From NCBI RefSeq assembly GCF_026210795.1, contig NC_089430.1, forward strand, positions 2,170,001 to 2,234,000: a DNA stretch of 64,000 nt, in the 5' to 3' direction. The DNA comes from Rhizophagus irregularis (Eukaryota; Glomeromycota; Glomeromycetes; Glomerales; Glomeraceae). Positions 22,745-34,815 of the stretch are shown piece after piece. The stretch's first letter is position 1. Every line of letters begins with the position of its first letter. The position numbers and the translations under genes are program-made. The notes under the pieces are model-generated. The model saw nothing but the letters and a program-made list of their open reading frames with translations. It did not search any database and was not told the origin of the DNA.

Positions 22745-24190
22745 AAAATTGTAAAATTGTATATATTTTTTCATTCTAATTTATTCAAGATATAAAAAAA
22801 ATTGTTAAAACTTTTTTCCGTTTATCGCCGCTTTACCATCAAAATTTTTTTTATCAATCAATATTATTGTGAGAAAACTTCATTCCACTTACTTTTAAAA
22901 TAATCGAAAAAATATTATATAATAGATGATTGTATTTTTCATATTGGTCATTTTTTTTTCCTTTTTTTTAAAGAAAAAAAAAATTGATACTTTCGTTATA
23001 TTACTATACTAGGAAACGGGAACCGTGCCGTTTCTGATTCCTGGAGTACTATATATATAGAAATGTATAAATAGCGTAACTTTTGTAAAATATGCAGGAC
23101 AAACAGATATCGTATATGACATATGAATGCATAAGTTGATAATAATGCATTAATAACATAGCTATGCGTCACCTTTCGTTATAATATAGTCCTTCGTTAC
23201 ACTTCGGAGTTCGGACTAATAATATAATCAAACTACGTTAATCGGCTTAAATTTTGTGTAACAAATCTACTTATCTGCATATATATACCGTAGCATGTGA
23301 TAGTCATAAATCTAATTATATATCCGAAATGAACGACCAAAATAAGTTCAATTGAATGAAATATGATGATAATGATTTAAATTTTAGAATTATAAGGAAT
23401 TTTCTCTATAAACATACAGTAAATGAAATTATCAATTGTAGATAACATTCATCATCTAATCAAAATCACACGGGATAAAAAGATAGATAAACTTTATCTT
23501 AAAAGATAACATTAATATCTACGAAATATACGGATTTATTTTCCATATCTGGTAGAATGGAAAGACCAATGTTTCTATTATTCGAAACATTGTCACAATC
23601 CGTTTTTTATATTCCATCTTTTTTCCGTAAAAGGCTCATATCTCCGGAATTAATAACCCTATATTACGGAATTTATCAAATTATTTACATTTTCCATGAA
23701 TGGATCCGTGAAAGGCTCATTTTTACGGAGTTTTTACAGAAATAACGGATAAAATTTTTTATAGGGTTAAAATATGAGTATACAGTAATTATTTGTTTGT
23801 TACTCATCACTTTGGCAGTATTTCATTCAAAGTTGGATCGTTCTGTCCCAAAAGACCGGTCTCTTAGCCAACCGGTTCGGTATTTTAGGCCAGTCTTAAA
23901 GTTTTCAAATTTATTTTATTTATTTTATTTAAAACGGTGGTATAGTTGGGTTGATCATTAATCAGCAAAAACAATGAAATAAAAGTCGCACTAAATTAGT
24001 TTATATTAGCAATGTATAAAATTATCTGAGAGTTTTTTCGTCCAAATTGGGAATTATAGTTAGATTCACCACTATAAAATATTAAAAATGCCGCTTTATT
24101 CTTCAATTCAAAAAATGATTAGTCAAAATTTAATGCATTTCAGGATATTCAGTATAAAAATTCCTCTTGATAGTTTGTTGTTTTAATTGG
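22745..24190. other. Non-coding stretch with short palindromes
   Basis: No gene supported. AAACGGGAACCGTGCCGTTTC near 23010-23035 is partly palindromic and AAACGGGAACCGTG also occurs at 17799-17812. An inverted AGTCCTTCG...GGACTA hairpin is at 23190-23220. The 62-codon ORF at 23557-23745 has no coding character. Confidence 0.4.
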
Positions 24191-24196
24191 TTATAG

Positions 24197-24642
24197 TACA
24201 TTTCGTCGAAGTCCATTTCACTGAAACCCATTTTGACGAAGCTATTTCACCAAAGAGAAGCTTTGTAAAATGGACATTTCATCGAATCCTTCGCCCAAAT
24301 CATCCATTTTGTTGAAGAACATTTCACCGAAAATGTTAGTGATTAACATATTTCCTTAATCATTAACAATTTGATACAAAGAAAATAAAAGTGCTCAAAG
24401 AACAAAAATTTTCTTTAAAATATTGTTTCGAAAAGTTTGTGAATATGATGATTTTGTTATCTTTTTTTTATGTATAATAATTCGTTTTTCTTCCCAAAAA
24501 AAGAAAAATTAAAAAAATCCATATTTTCGGCAAAAATGACTTACATCTGTATTCGGGGAAATGGCATTTCGGCAAAATGACATTTCGGTAAAATATCCCA
24601 TTTGTGAAATTGCTTCTGTGAAATGGACTTCTGAGAAATGTC
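24197..24642. mobile_element. MITE made of repeated CATTTCGxCGAA words
   Basis: Terminal inverted repeats: left ACATTTCGTCGAAGTCCATT followed by TCAC; right is the complement of ACATTTCTCAGAAGTCCATT followed by TCAC. The interior repeats CATTTCACCGAA, CATTTTGACGAAG, CATTTTGTTGAAG and, on the other half, GGCATTTCGGCAAAATGAC in mirrored order. Non-coding. Confidence 0.6.
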
Positions 24643-25011
24643 TGAATACCACTTTAATTTAAGGATGTCAATCTACCAATTTAAGTATAGGACAGAATTT
24701 ATTGTATTAAAAAATGTGGTCAAAGAATATTAAACCGAGTAAACGACTAAAAAGATATTTTCATGTATATAACAAAGAATATTATTATAATAATCATAAT
24801 AATCTTTAATAATGCGAAGTATATACTTACTTGGGATTTTCTTTATGATGAAATAGATTCTAAAATAAATAAATAAATTTACAAAATATACTTACATATT
24901 AATTTTTTAAAATTTACCTTGATATGATAAATTGTTTTCTTGTGGAGATTTTTAGATTATATTCATTTTTTCTGTTTTTCAATTTACTCTCTTTAATTTT
25001 TTTCACATTCT

Positions 25012-25170
25012 TTTATTTAAGAATATTAAATTTTCGCTATCTTCTTCGTTAAGTTCATCGAAATATGTTCCTAATATTTGAAATAATTCTTTAGCAGTAG
25101 GTGTTTACATTTAATAATCAAATTTGCAATTAATTTAATGGTGTATCTTCAGAAATTTTCGGTCTAAGAC
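25012..25170 (-). pseudogene. Relic of a kinase C-lobe
   Basis: Minus-strand fragments read LRPKISEDTPL, then after a shift ANLIIKC, then after another shift PTAKELFQILGTYFDELNEE. These match, in order, the end of the C-lobe of this kinase family (compare GLRPRFNI..LIKRCLDANPSERPI in the gene at 4516-5383). The rest of the domain is gone. Confidence 0.6.
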
Positions 25171-25199
25171 TGTAGAGCCTTCGTAAACAATTAATTTTC

Positions 25200-26950
25200 A
25201 CAGAATTAAATCCTTTAATATTCGATGCAGGTTTTATCTTAAAATCCATTTTTCATTCCAGTCCTCCAAAAAAAAAAAAATTCCTAGATCTCCTGTTCAA
25301 TAACAGATAATCTTTTAATTTTTTTTCAAGAGAAAGAACTTTCCGAGTCCGTAATATATTTTGATATGAAAACAGTAAAAAAATAAGAAAAATTATTCTT
25401 GGCTATTAGTAGTTAACTAGATAATTCTATTGTAAGTAAATATATACATTTGATCATTCACATGTAACCAATCTCGAACCCCTTTCAGTACAGTCTGTGA
25501 TAAACTTGCTTTTTTTGCCAGTCAAAATTTGTCACAAATTAAGCATTAAGAAAATTTGTAAATATGAATTTGTCTTTATTGGATAATATTTGTCATCAAT
25601 TTTTACTAGTATTTTATGAAGAAAGCAATGTGTGATTAGAATGAAAATTTTTTTTTTTCATTTGAAAGTTTGAACTATTTAAACCAAAAATAATACTTCT
25701 GAATCTATTTTGTCTTAGCAAAAAATATATTCTCTTGACCAACTAGACTATTTATTAAAGAATCAGAAATATACAATGGAATTTTTGTTTCAATATCTTT
25801 GATTGTATTAATAGGAGTAATTTTCCATTTTAGAAACAACATTACATATCAACTTTATGAGTTAAAAGCTCACTGAGAAATATTTAAGAAAACGTTGAAG
25901 ATTCTAGAGAGCTCATTAACAATTGAGATTGAATCCAAACAGATGATAAACATGTAAACTCAGCTGATGATTCATTCTTTTGGCAGAAAAATTTTTAGAA
26001 ATATTTTCAATTACAGATGTTATATATGGTTTCTTCAAGAATTCTTGCAAAGACCACTTTGAATGTCAGGACACTAAAACCTGTATTTTGCTGCCCAAGT
26101 AATCTTTAAAACATTTCCTAAAAATAAAAGAAAAAATGTTAGAGATCAGATATCATTATTTAGTTATTAGCCTTTTCTAAGCAAATTGTGAAATAAAAGT
26201 GTTTGGTATCCAAATGTCACAAGTGTTTTTAAATAAAAAGAAAAATTGATAATTATAATTCTTTTCGTTGCATGAGTAAAATCTGCGAAAAAAGGAATTT
26301 GTAAATAGATAAAGGTTCTTGAACCAAAACAAACCTAATTCAGATAATCAAGAATGTGTCCAGGTGCTTTGAATATTGAGAAGAAATTGCCATTTGTATT
26401 TCAGGAAAAAGTTATAATTTGCAGGAATATTCTTAGAAAAGCCTAAGAATTACTTAGTATGAAATATCATGTAATTCAGATACTGCTGGAGTGGCAATTC
26501 AGAAATAAGGACATTTACAATATGAGTAAAAAATTTGCTCCACTAAAAAAAATAAAACTTAAAGAAAAAATAAAACAATTAATTAGCTTAACTGAAATTC
26601 AAAATCAAGATTTGTTCTAATTTTTAGCATTTCAAAACTTACTTTATTTTTTTAAAAATAATTTTACAGGATTCTTAATTTTTTAAGAAAAAGGAACGTA
26701 AAAAAGAGATTACCATTTATATTTCTCATATGATATTACTAAATTTTTGCATTCAATTATCAAATTTTTGTACATTGATGATTATAAATTTTTTTTTAAT
26801 TTTTATTATGTAAAAGTTAATACAAAAAAACGTGATTTTGAATTATCTAACTTTTACGATTAAAATTGTGGTAGTTAATAAAATGGTCAGCATTTACAAT
26901 AAAATTTACTGATCAAATATAATTAAATGGTAATTCACAACCTTATTTTT
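25200..26950. other. Non-coding stretch
   Basis: No gene or element recognised. Short open stretches are broken by stops in every frame. Confidence 0.35.
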
Positions 26951-26960
26951 GAAGGTTTTT

Positions 26961-27204
26961 ATTAGGACATTCCAGTTATTAACATCCTCCCCCAATTTTT
27001 GAAATTTCAAAAGGTAATTTAAATACATATGTTCACATATGTTTAAGGTACCTCTCTTTTCTAAAATAAAGTGGTACTGAATATTTTCGATTTACCAAAA
27101 ATTTTCGTTAAATTTTCATGTTTGTTTAAATTATTCTCTCTCCCTCCCCTCAAATTTTTGAGCCAGAAAGGACGTTAAACTAATATTTAGTTTGGAATGG
27201 CCTT
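26961..27204. mobile_element. Possible MITE with GGACATTCCA / TGGAATGGCC ends
   Basis: The left end TAGGACATTCCAG is followed by GTTATTAACATCC and a C-run. The right end, in reverse complement, is AAGGCCATTCCAAACT with TTTAACGTCC. The inverted repeat is imperfect; no target duplication seen. Confidence 0.35.
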
Positions 27205-27960
27205 ATTATTCATTTTTATTATTTATTAAAAAAAGTAAAAAAGACGGTGGGTGAAGAGTAGGTTTTGGTGTTAGGTTTAAGAAACAAACAAAATGTTAAC
27301 GTTAACGTTTATAATAAAATTTGTTTTCCTTCGTTTAGTCATACTTAATACATTTTTTCATTGTTTTAAAATTGACTTTTCCTACTTTAATGCATTGTAC
27401 CCCTTTAACTACCAACTAATCTTTTTAGTGTTTTCAATTACTGTAATAATCAATATTTTAATTTTATCAAAAATTTCCTTTATAAAAAGATTAGTATTAT
27501 TTATTTTATGGGAGTTGGTAATAATAGGGGTTCTTTTCCCTTCTCCCCTGGAGCGTGTCACTCATTAGATATTAACTATTTCAAAAACTATTCTAGCAAT
27601 TTCCGGCTATCTATATGAGGCCGGGAAATAAACGAAGATTCCCGGTCATTTATAAACTCAGCTAATCACTCGCAGTTTGTATGAAGGTGATCATGAGTGA
27701 CACTAGAGGATTACTTTATTTATTCTTTTAGTTAAGTAAATTTCTCTGGAGATCTGGTTAATTAATAAAGATCTGATTAAATCCCGGGTTGACTCTTTTT
27801 GTAGAAATAAATGTGTATTGACAAAATAATTGTCACAGTGAGTCATAATTAGTAATTGAATTTATACGTTAAATTCCGAGATTTTTTTTTTATTTAATAC
27901 AAACTTTGCTTAAGTACTTTTTTTTGTTTTTTTTAAAAAAAAAATAATGTCTTATAAGAG
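27205..27960. other. Region with a hydrophobic ORF and a dispersed repeat copy
   Basis: A 91-codon hydrophobic frame (27293-27568, preceded by ACAAAATG) could be a small membrane protein, but its Phe/Ile/Leu content follows from T-richness and it has no recognised domain. The second copy of the CCCGGTCATT dispersed repeat lies at 27643-27712. Confidence 0.35.
27643..27712. repeat. Dispersed repeat CCCGGTCATT family, copy 2
   Basis: Matches 15374-15440 over the CCCGGTCATT, CTCAGCTAATCACTC and AGGGGATTA / AGAGGATTA words. It lies just downstream of the hydrophobic ORF. Confidence 0.55.
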
Positions 27961-28032
27961 TAAGGGTCACAGAGTCATTAGTCTTCTACTAAAATGTGTT
28001 CTATTAACTAACTTTTAACTTTTTATTTAAAG

Positions 28033-28127
28033 CTACTACGTGCTCATCTTTAAATTGTGGCTATTCAAAATCATGCAAAAGATGTAAAACATGCGAAAGA
28101 CATTGTACTTGTGGTCAATGTAAGTAA
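28033..28127 (+). CDS. Cysteine-rich exon or minigene, eight Cys in about 30 residues
   Basis: After an acceptor-like TTATTTAAAG, the frame reads TTCSSLNCGYSKSC, then KRCKTCERHC, then TCGQCK and a TAA at 28125-28127. A donor-like GTAAGT overlaps the last Cys codon at 28120. The spacing is C-x4-C-x5-C-x2-C-x2-C-x3-C-x1-C-x2-C, dense enough to bind metal, as in metallothioneins or zinc ribbons. No ATG is in frame within the exon, so it would be an internal or terminal exon. It lies between 14-bp inverted repeats (GTCACAGAGTCATT at 27966-27979 and its complement at 28154-28167). It could instead be an exon fragment carried by a small element. Confidence 0.4.
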
Positions 28128-28169
28128 AAGTTTTTTTATTCTCATAATGACTCAATGACTCTGTGACTC

Positions 28170-28424
28170 TGTGACAAAAAATAAGCGTAATACAAATTTT
28201 ACCAAGTAAGTTAATACTCTATATTTTATTATTATAAACACTATACCTATATATACAATAAACATGCTTTATATTCATAACGATAAAATTATAAAATTTA
28301 AAACATATAATGCAAACTATAATGCGTTATTAGAAAAATCTCATTCTCTTGTAAAATGTTCGTATAGCCCAGTACCCTTCTTTGCTAAGTAAAAGTTGGT
28401 CTATGACTTATAGAAAAGAAATAG
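28170..28424. other. Short non-coding stretch
   Basis: Nothing recognised. Confidence 0.35.
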
Positions 28425-28680
28425 AATTAGATACCGATTAGCATTGATAATGATAATAACAGCAGTACTAGAATGGCTGTCACAACACTCAGACCCAGGA
28501 CCGCATATTTAAATGGCGTTATGAAGTATATAGAAGTTAGGAAATAGTTGATTCCTCTGGGTACTTAGATACTTCTCCATTGCAATATCCACTCAGCTTC
28601 AGTTCTATCAACTTCTGATATTCAGGGGTTATCTTAGTTTTCAATTTGCTGAACATATTGCTTTGTACACCAACTTAAAT
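28425..28680 (-). pseudogene. Fragment of a membrane protein C-terminus
   Basis: The minus strand reads ITPEYQKLIELKLSGYCNGE then SKYPEES. After a one-base shift it reads FLTSIYFITPFKYAVLGLSV and VTAILVLLLLSLSMLIGI, then a stop. The second part is a strong transmembrane helix. GC content is higher than in the neighbourhood. No start codon or upstream exon found; family not recognised. Confidence 0.4.
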
Positions 28681-28689
28681 TTAAAAATT

Positions 28690-29830
28690 AATTCAAAGCA
28701 TTTTAGGATGACATCAAACATTATGATTACATGATGTTCAACAACCACAATGAAGTTATAGAAAATTTAATAAACACACTACTTTAATTTTACACTTTAT
28801 TAAAATTTCTTTGAAAAAAAAAAAACGAATAAGTAAAAATATTAATAAAGTTATAAAGAATAACACTACAATAACAGTCATCAGTTATAAATTAGCTTCT
28901 TATTCGATTTTAACTAAACAAGTACGCTCCGGACAATGATGTCATGTGACATGATCACGTGATAAATAAGGTGATTCACTGATTCCCGCATGTGACATCC
29001 TAATCATAACACCCTTAATCATCTATTATCGCTCCCCTGTTGACTGCGCGTTTTTTTTAATAATAAATTTTTAATTAGTTATGTAAATTATTTTCTTAAT
29101 ATTATTAGTATATTATAAGTTATAAAATTTAAAAATATGCTAAAAAAATTATTTTTTAATAAAAGTATTTGTAAAAAAAAATTATTTTTTGTTAAAACAT
29201 AATAATTTAATAGTAATTTCATATAGGGTTTAAATTTTATACGCAGGTGCGTTGTAACGCACCCTTTATAATATATCATATATAAAGTTATAAAGTTTTA
29301 ATCCTAATTTAAGAGAGAAGATGAAAACATTAATGATTGTATTTAAACATGAAAAAATGTTCATAATTATATTCTGACAATAGCGATGTCACGAAAATGA
29401 TGGAATTGCAATAAATATCAAGAATTTATAGTTTTTCCTACAGTACAACTGTACAAGTGAATGATTTTAAACTCAATAAACTCCTACATTACAGAGAACA
29501 ATTATTATACAGTCAAGCCAAAGAACCTATTGTCCATAGTCAACGTCTAGTTGTGTCACAATACGAAAATATAAATATAAATGGAATGATGTGGCATCAT
29601 ACCATTAACAAGTAAAATCATGAAAATCATATGATAGCCTTATAATAATCAAGTTTAAACATATTGTATATACATACATAAAAGCATGTTCCATAAAAGT
29701 CTGTTTCACAAAAAATAATTTAATATATATATTACTAATTCTTATAAATAATGACCGTATATCAGTATTTTTCTTTTATTCTTCTTTTATTTTGAAATTA
29801 TATTATTTTTGAGAATATTAATTAAACTTT
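28690..29830. other. Non-coding AT-rich stretch
   Basis: Contains the second copy (about 29320-29380) of the dispersed repeat seen at 11520-11575. No gene seen. Confidence 0.4.
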
Positions 29831-29834
29831 ACGA

Positions 29835-30479
29835 ATGGGAACAAGCGGTCTTACAATTGTTCGTGAACGTAAAGCTAAAAGAGGAAATAAAACAAGTGCT
29901 TTAGGTGGTCCGTCTGAAAGTCAATACTTTTATGAATATTATGTTTGTATTTATCAATGGTATGATGGTTAAGTTGAAAAGTTTGGTTTAGGTACATGGT
30001 TGGTTGATTTTCTATGCAAGTTCAAAGACAACTTAAAAAATAATCCGGCATCATATCTTAATACTGGTTCTCTTGGAGCTAAATTAATTAAAGAATTTAT
30101 GGCAAGTATACCTATTGCACGCATCATTCCTATCGTGTCTTTAAAGGAATTATTCACAATGGCACCTAATTATACAAATATAATTACCACTACATTAGAT
30201 TCAAAATTTGATAATTCCATCATGTTGAGCGTGTTATATTACGATAAAATTATTCTAACAGCAAAACCAGAAAAATTTTTGGGAAAGTATGAGTACTATT
30301 ATAGACAAATTGATAACTTAGATAAGAAATCACTTACGGAGATTGATTATGGAGATGAGGTGGTGAACGAAGGGTATTTTTCAGAGGATCAACTTTTTAA
30401 CAAATTTTTGAATGATATACCTCTTACTATTATGATAAATGGAAAGACCATTACCGGGAGTAAATCAAGTCTAAGTTAG
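29835..30479 (+). pseudogene. MGT.GLT-family protein with one in-frame stop
   Basis: One continuous 215-codon frame starting MGTSGLTIVRERKAKRGNK, interrupted by a single TAA at 29970-29972 in the context QWYDG*VEKFGLGTWLVDFL. After the stop the frame continues 169 codons with normal composition to a TAG at 30477-30479. There are no frameshifts. The N-terminus resembles small fungal proteins that begin M-G-T-R-G-L and have a YDG-Y-V-x-G-[FL]-G block, where the stop sits at the aromatic position (a TAT or TAC to TAA change). Function unknown. Recent pseudogene, allelic variant or readthrough are all possible; a second in-frame start is not evident nearby. Confidence 0.65.
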
Positions 30480-32285
30480 TTGGTCAAAAATTCTGGTAGC
30501 ACTTAAGATACATCCGGGATAGTACTTTGGATTTTGACAAATTATTCAGCAATCATTGATAACTAATATAAATGGAAGTGAATGTATATCTTAGTTATTT
30601 TTATAAATATCTCTTTTACGGAGCTAGTACAATTCTTAATGTTTATTTCTAACATATTTGAAAATAGTTACAAATTTTTCATCTTAAAGCTCTATATTAA
30701 ATTTCAGTAATGATTCTTTTACTAATAAAAAAGATATTTTTTTGTGAATGATTTATAACAATTTCCAATACTTTTAACTACATCAATAATTACTCAATAT
30801 AAATGTAAATACACTAACGGCTTTTAATCAGACTTATATAAATACTTTGGTATTTGTCAATGGTCCATCGATTATACATTACATTGATCAATGATTCTTA
30901 AAATTTTCAATTTTATTCTCAAATATTTCATTCAAATTATCCTTGATATTAATATTTATTGTCAAATCAAAGTATGCTCCTTTAGATAATACTACTGTGT
31001 TATAACTGGTATTAATGATAAGTTTAAATTGCTTCTGAAAAATCATCAATTTTTCTTAATGTAAAATTCAAAAGCTATTATTATAAATATATGTTTATTA
31101 TTCATAATATTGGTCGTAAGAACTCTTAAATATTGATAGCCATTGATTATTGATTATCTAAATCCATTATATTTAATAATTTATACATTATCTATGGTAT
31201 GTATATGATGAAATGTCGGTGATATATTATATCTAATAGTGACGTAATTTATACATAAAAATATTCCCAAAATGAATTTGTATAAAATACTTTACGGATC
31301 ATAACTGTCGATCACTTTATAATTTAATATCCTATTTGTTTTGCCAAATATGGGGTAATCGTAGTGGTCATATGAGTTTTATTGTCAGTGACATCTTTTC
31401 AATTGTAAATATTATTTTATCCTTTATTGAGAATCTAGAATAAAATTAATAAAAAATACAACCGCTAATGTTTTTTATTATGATTTTCACACCTTATTTT
31501 TACATTTCATTATTATTTCACGAAAAATCTTTTGTTAATTGCAAAACTTTTAATAGTTTTACCTTTTGTATATATTAAAACATGATGAATCATGAGACTA
31601 GGTGCCGCTGTAACTGCAGTGAAGCTTCTATGTTACACTCACTTTGTTGACACTAACTCTAATTACTTTTTTTCAAAAAAAGGTAAAGACGGATTTTCAC
31701 GGAATTTTTGGTTTACACCACAATGCTTATGGGATACTAATTTCGGCCCAGGTTCCCATTGGATCTGACGTGAAATTACATATAATGACTGCAGAAGACA
31801 TGGTCCGGATGATTATAAATCAAAAAAATTCCAGATGTTAATCAATCGGACCCAGTTCACCAATGGAAGTATACATGGTTACCACATGTGAATTAAAATT
31901 TCAAATATGATTCAAAATTTACAAATTGATGATCTTTTGATGAAAAGAAGTTCTAAAAGAAAAAAGAAAATTAATTAAATTAAGTCTTTGGAAATTAGTA
32001 TAAATATAATGATATAAAAAATTTCCAAAGAATTCGTTAAGAATTTATTTTCTTTAAATATAGATTTTACAAAATATCTATCATCTTTTATTTATTTTAA
32101 AAAATTAATTACTTATATAAATTATTTCTTAATGTTTTGATATAGACTACTACATAGATTTTATTCTAACAACTATTTTTAGCTATTGATAGACATATAA
32201 CAGATTAATAATATCACAATTCAGACCTTATATTTCTCATAGATTTTTAAAGAATATTTAACCTTCCTTATATATTAATAAATAA
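30480..32285. other. Non-coding stretch with a possible coding fragment
   Basis: A short fragment at 31683-31838 (FHGIFGLHHNAYGILISA, then VPIGSDVKLHIMTAEDMV) has coding-like composition but no start, splice or family assignment. The remainder is AT-rich with stops. Confidence 0.4.
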
Positions 32286-32289
32286 ATGA

Positions 32290-32710
32290 CAACCTTATGT
32301 TTTAACACTATCCCACGACTCACAAAACCATACTATCTTGGTCTATAAATTCATTAAAAATTTCTGCGTATTCTTCATCATTGACATCACCACCATCATC
32401 ATATTCCTATTTGAGACAATTTGTCTCGTTGCTAATCTTTCCATTACCATACCAGCCATTAATGATTTTGGTTCGATAATAATTGTGAATTGAACGTTGA
32501 CTTTATCGAATCAAAATTCGACTTATTAAGTAATGTCATATCTCTTTCAATCATACTCATTAATTTTTTTTCATTGTGTAATTTAAATCATGGAATTTTT
32601 TCTTCATCCTTCATTTTGGCCCATACTCGTGATGCTAATTCCATTGCTAGGGTGCGTACGATTCTTTTTGTTTCACAATGAACATCATAATATGCCTCTG
32701 AAAAACACAA
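32290..32710 (-). pseudogene. Decayed hypothetical gene
   Basis: After an acceptor-like TTTTTCAG the minus strand reads [20 protein letters not shown] then [16 protein letters not shown], stop, FKLHNEKKLMSMIERDMTLL. Further pieces are in shifted frames down to about 32300. Several stops and shifts are present. The charged helical composition indicates former coding. Family not recognised. Confidence 0.45.
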
Positions 32711-32714
32711 AAAA

Positions 32715-33635
32715 GCATTTTGTGACATTCTTCTAACAGTCATTTTTAATCTCTTTAAAATAATGCTGCGTCAAAAAAAATAATGTTTAATTATTAATCC
32801 TGTAGTTCTTGTAGTTAATTTTTTTTTTAATAAAAATTTCTGAATGATTATCGTTCGAAACTTACTTGCTTTTATAATTCATTTCTCCAAGTACTCTCAT
32901 TTAAAATATTTCCAAAAGAACATAAAAAAATAAAAATTATTCTCTCCTTGAAACGCATTAGAACTGAAAAGATTCTTTCTTTTCTTCTTTTCGAAAAGCA
33001 CTAAGAACCGCAAAAAGGATCATTTTTTTTAATTTTGAAACACATTCAATGCCATAAATTCTTTCAAAAAAAAACACGGAGTTTAAGATACTTGCATGCT
33101 TACATCAAATGACGTTAAATAAATTAATTATCGGAATTTTATCTAGTAAATGACAGATAAGAAGAACAAAATAACTTTTGTAAGCGTTTTTTATTTGCAC
33201 GTGAATCATTTTTATTGTTCATTTGTTTAGCTAAAAAAGATAGATTAATACATTCTTTTTATCTTACAACGATAATTATTTACTTATTCATTTTTTTTTA
33301 TTTTATTTGTTATTGTTATTATTTGATTTCATGACATCTGTAATAATTGGAAGAATTTATATAAATTTGACTTGCCCATCATTGCCTTATCTAAAATTAT
33401 CTGTGGCGGATGTGGCTTGCTTACTTCTATACATAAGTTACTCGGATCTTGGGTGTGGCTGGAATATAAACCGATTCAATATTTTAATCCGGACACTCGG
33501 ATTAAAGCCGCACTTTTCATATGGAATTTATGCAAGTAATCATTATCTTAGATTATCTGATATGTACATTAAGTCAATGAGTCATGACTACTCATATTAC
33601 ATAAATATACTCCCAAAAAACTATACAAGTACCTT
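32715..33635. other. Non-coding stretch
   Basis: A 157-codon frame begins at 33307. Its first about 110 codons (GC-richer, including SVADVACLLLYISYSDLGC) have no recognised domain, and its end runs into the AT satellite, so I do not call it a gene. Confidence 0.35.
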
Positions 33636-33639
33636 ACCT

Positions 33640-34215
33640 CCTGCAATATTTTTTTTACAATATTTATTTTACGCAATATTTTTTACTTTTTTTTCGCAAT
33701 ATTCTTTCTACATTATTTTTGCTTTTTTTCGCAATATTTTTTTACAATATTTATTTTGCGCGACATTTTACTTTTTTTAAAATATTTTTTTACAATAATT
33801 TTTTTTTTACTTTTTTTTACTTTTTTTGCAATATTTTACGCGATATTTTTTCTTTTTTTTACTTTTTTTTCGCAATATTTTTTCTACATTATTTTTACTT
33901 TTTTTCGCAATATTTTTTTACAATATTTATTTTGCGCGATATTTTACTTTTTTTACAATATTTTTTTACAATAATTTTTTTTTTACTTTTTTTACTTTTT
34001 TTTGCAATATTTTACGCGATATTTTTTCTTTTTTTTTTACACTTTTTTTGCAATATTTTACACGATATTTTTACTTTTTTTATTTTTTTTGCAATATTTT
34101 ACGCGATATTTTTACTTCTTTTACAATATTTTTTTACTTTTTTTTTTGCTTTTTTTGCAATATTTTACAATATTTTCGCAATTTATTTTTTTACAATATT
34201 TCACTTTGTTTTTAT
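33640..34215. repeat. AT satellite with TTTTTTGCAATATTTTACGCGATATT units
   Basis: Irregular tandem units of T-tracts, (G/A)CAATATTT and ACGCGATATTT. Two long blocks (about 33720-33850 and 33900-34020) are near-duplicates of each other. Several overlapping Phe-rich ORFs here follow from lack of stops in T-rich sequence. Confidence 0.75.
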
Positions 34216-34229
34216 AGGTTTTATATATT

Positions 34230-34815
34230 ATTTACTTTACAACAAAAAAAAGAGAGAAATACTTTCAAGCTGCAGATGCCATTGATGATTTATCATTGAT
34301 ATGTTGTGAGGGTTCGAAAGGCAATATTCAAGTGCTTCTTTTCGGGGCTTAGCTGTACTTGACTAGATGGTGAATTTTAAAATCCCTTTTCAAAATATTT
34401 GGGTTTCAAATTTCAATATTAAAGGTATGTCGAACTGTTTTCGTAAAGCTAAAGAGAGTGGGCTTTGCCTGCGTTACCCTCGTTTCTGGTGATATATATA
34501 TATATATGGTGAACAAGTGGATGCAATGATCAAGGAAGTTACGGCAACCTTGTGAGCTGGCAGATCTATCTATGATAACTCTGTTAACTGACGGACCTGG
34601 CTGAGATACGAATAAGATCTTCTCAGTGTCTAGGAGAGATGTCAGTGAAAGGATGCAATAACCTAAAGCTGTGTTTTTGTAAGTTCTTTCAAACAGATAC
34701 TTGTAGCTTACTGCTACTTGATACTTTAGAAGGATACTGCCTCACGTCACCTACCAGATGGCGGGACGAAATTCTTAAGTAGAGTACTTAGCGAAAGCTA
34801 ACCATCCCTTTAATT
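34230..34815. other. GC-richer non-coding island, possible retroelement UTR
   Basis: Base composition is clearly less AT-rich than the surroundings (for example CTGACGGACCTGGCTGAGAT and TACCAGATGGCGGGACGAAA) with no long frame. A TA microsatellite is at 34493-34508. Such islands are often untranslated parts of transposons, but I cannot assign a family. Confidence 0.35.

Noticed and set aside
27293-27568. 91-codon hydrophobic ORF
   Set aside because: Hydrophobic residues are expected from T-rich DNA; no domain, splice or promoter support. Kept only as a note.
33719-34299. Several overlapping Phe-rich ORFs
   Set aside because: T-rich satellite lacking stops; all frames give Phe/Tyr/Ile strings.
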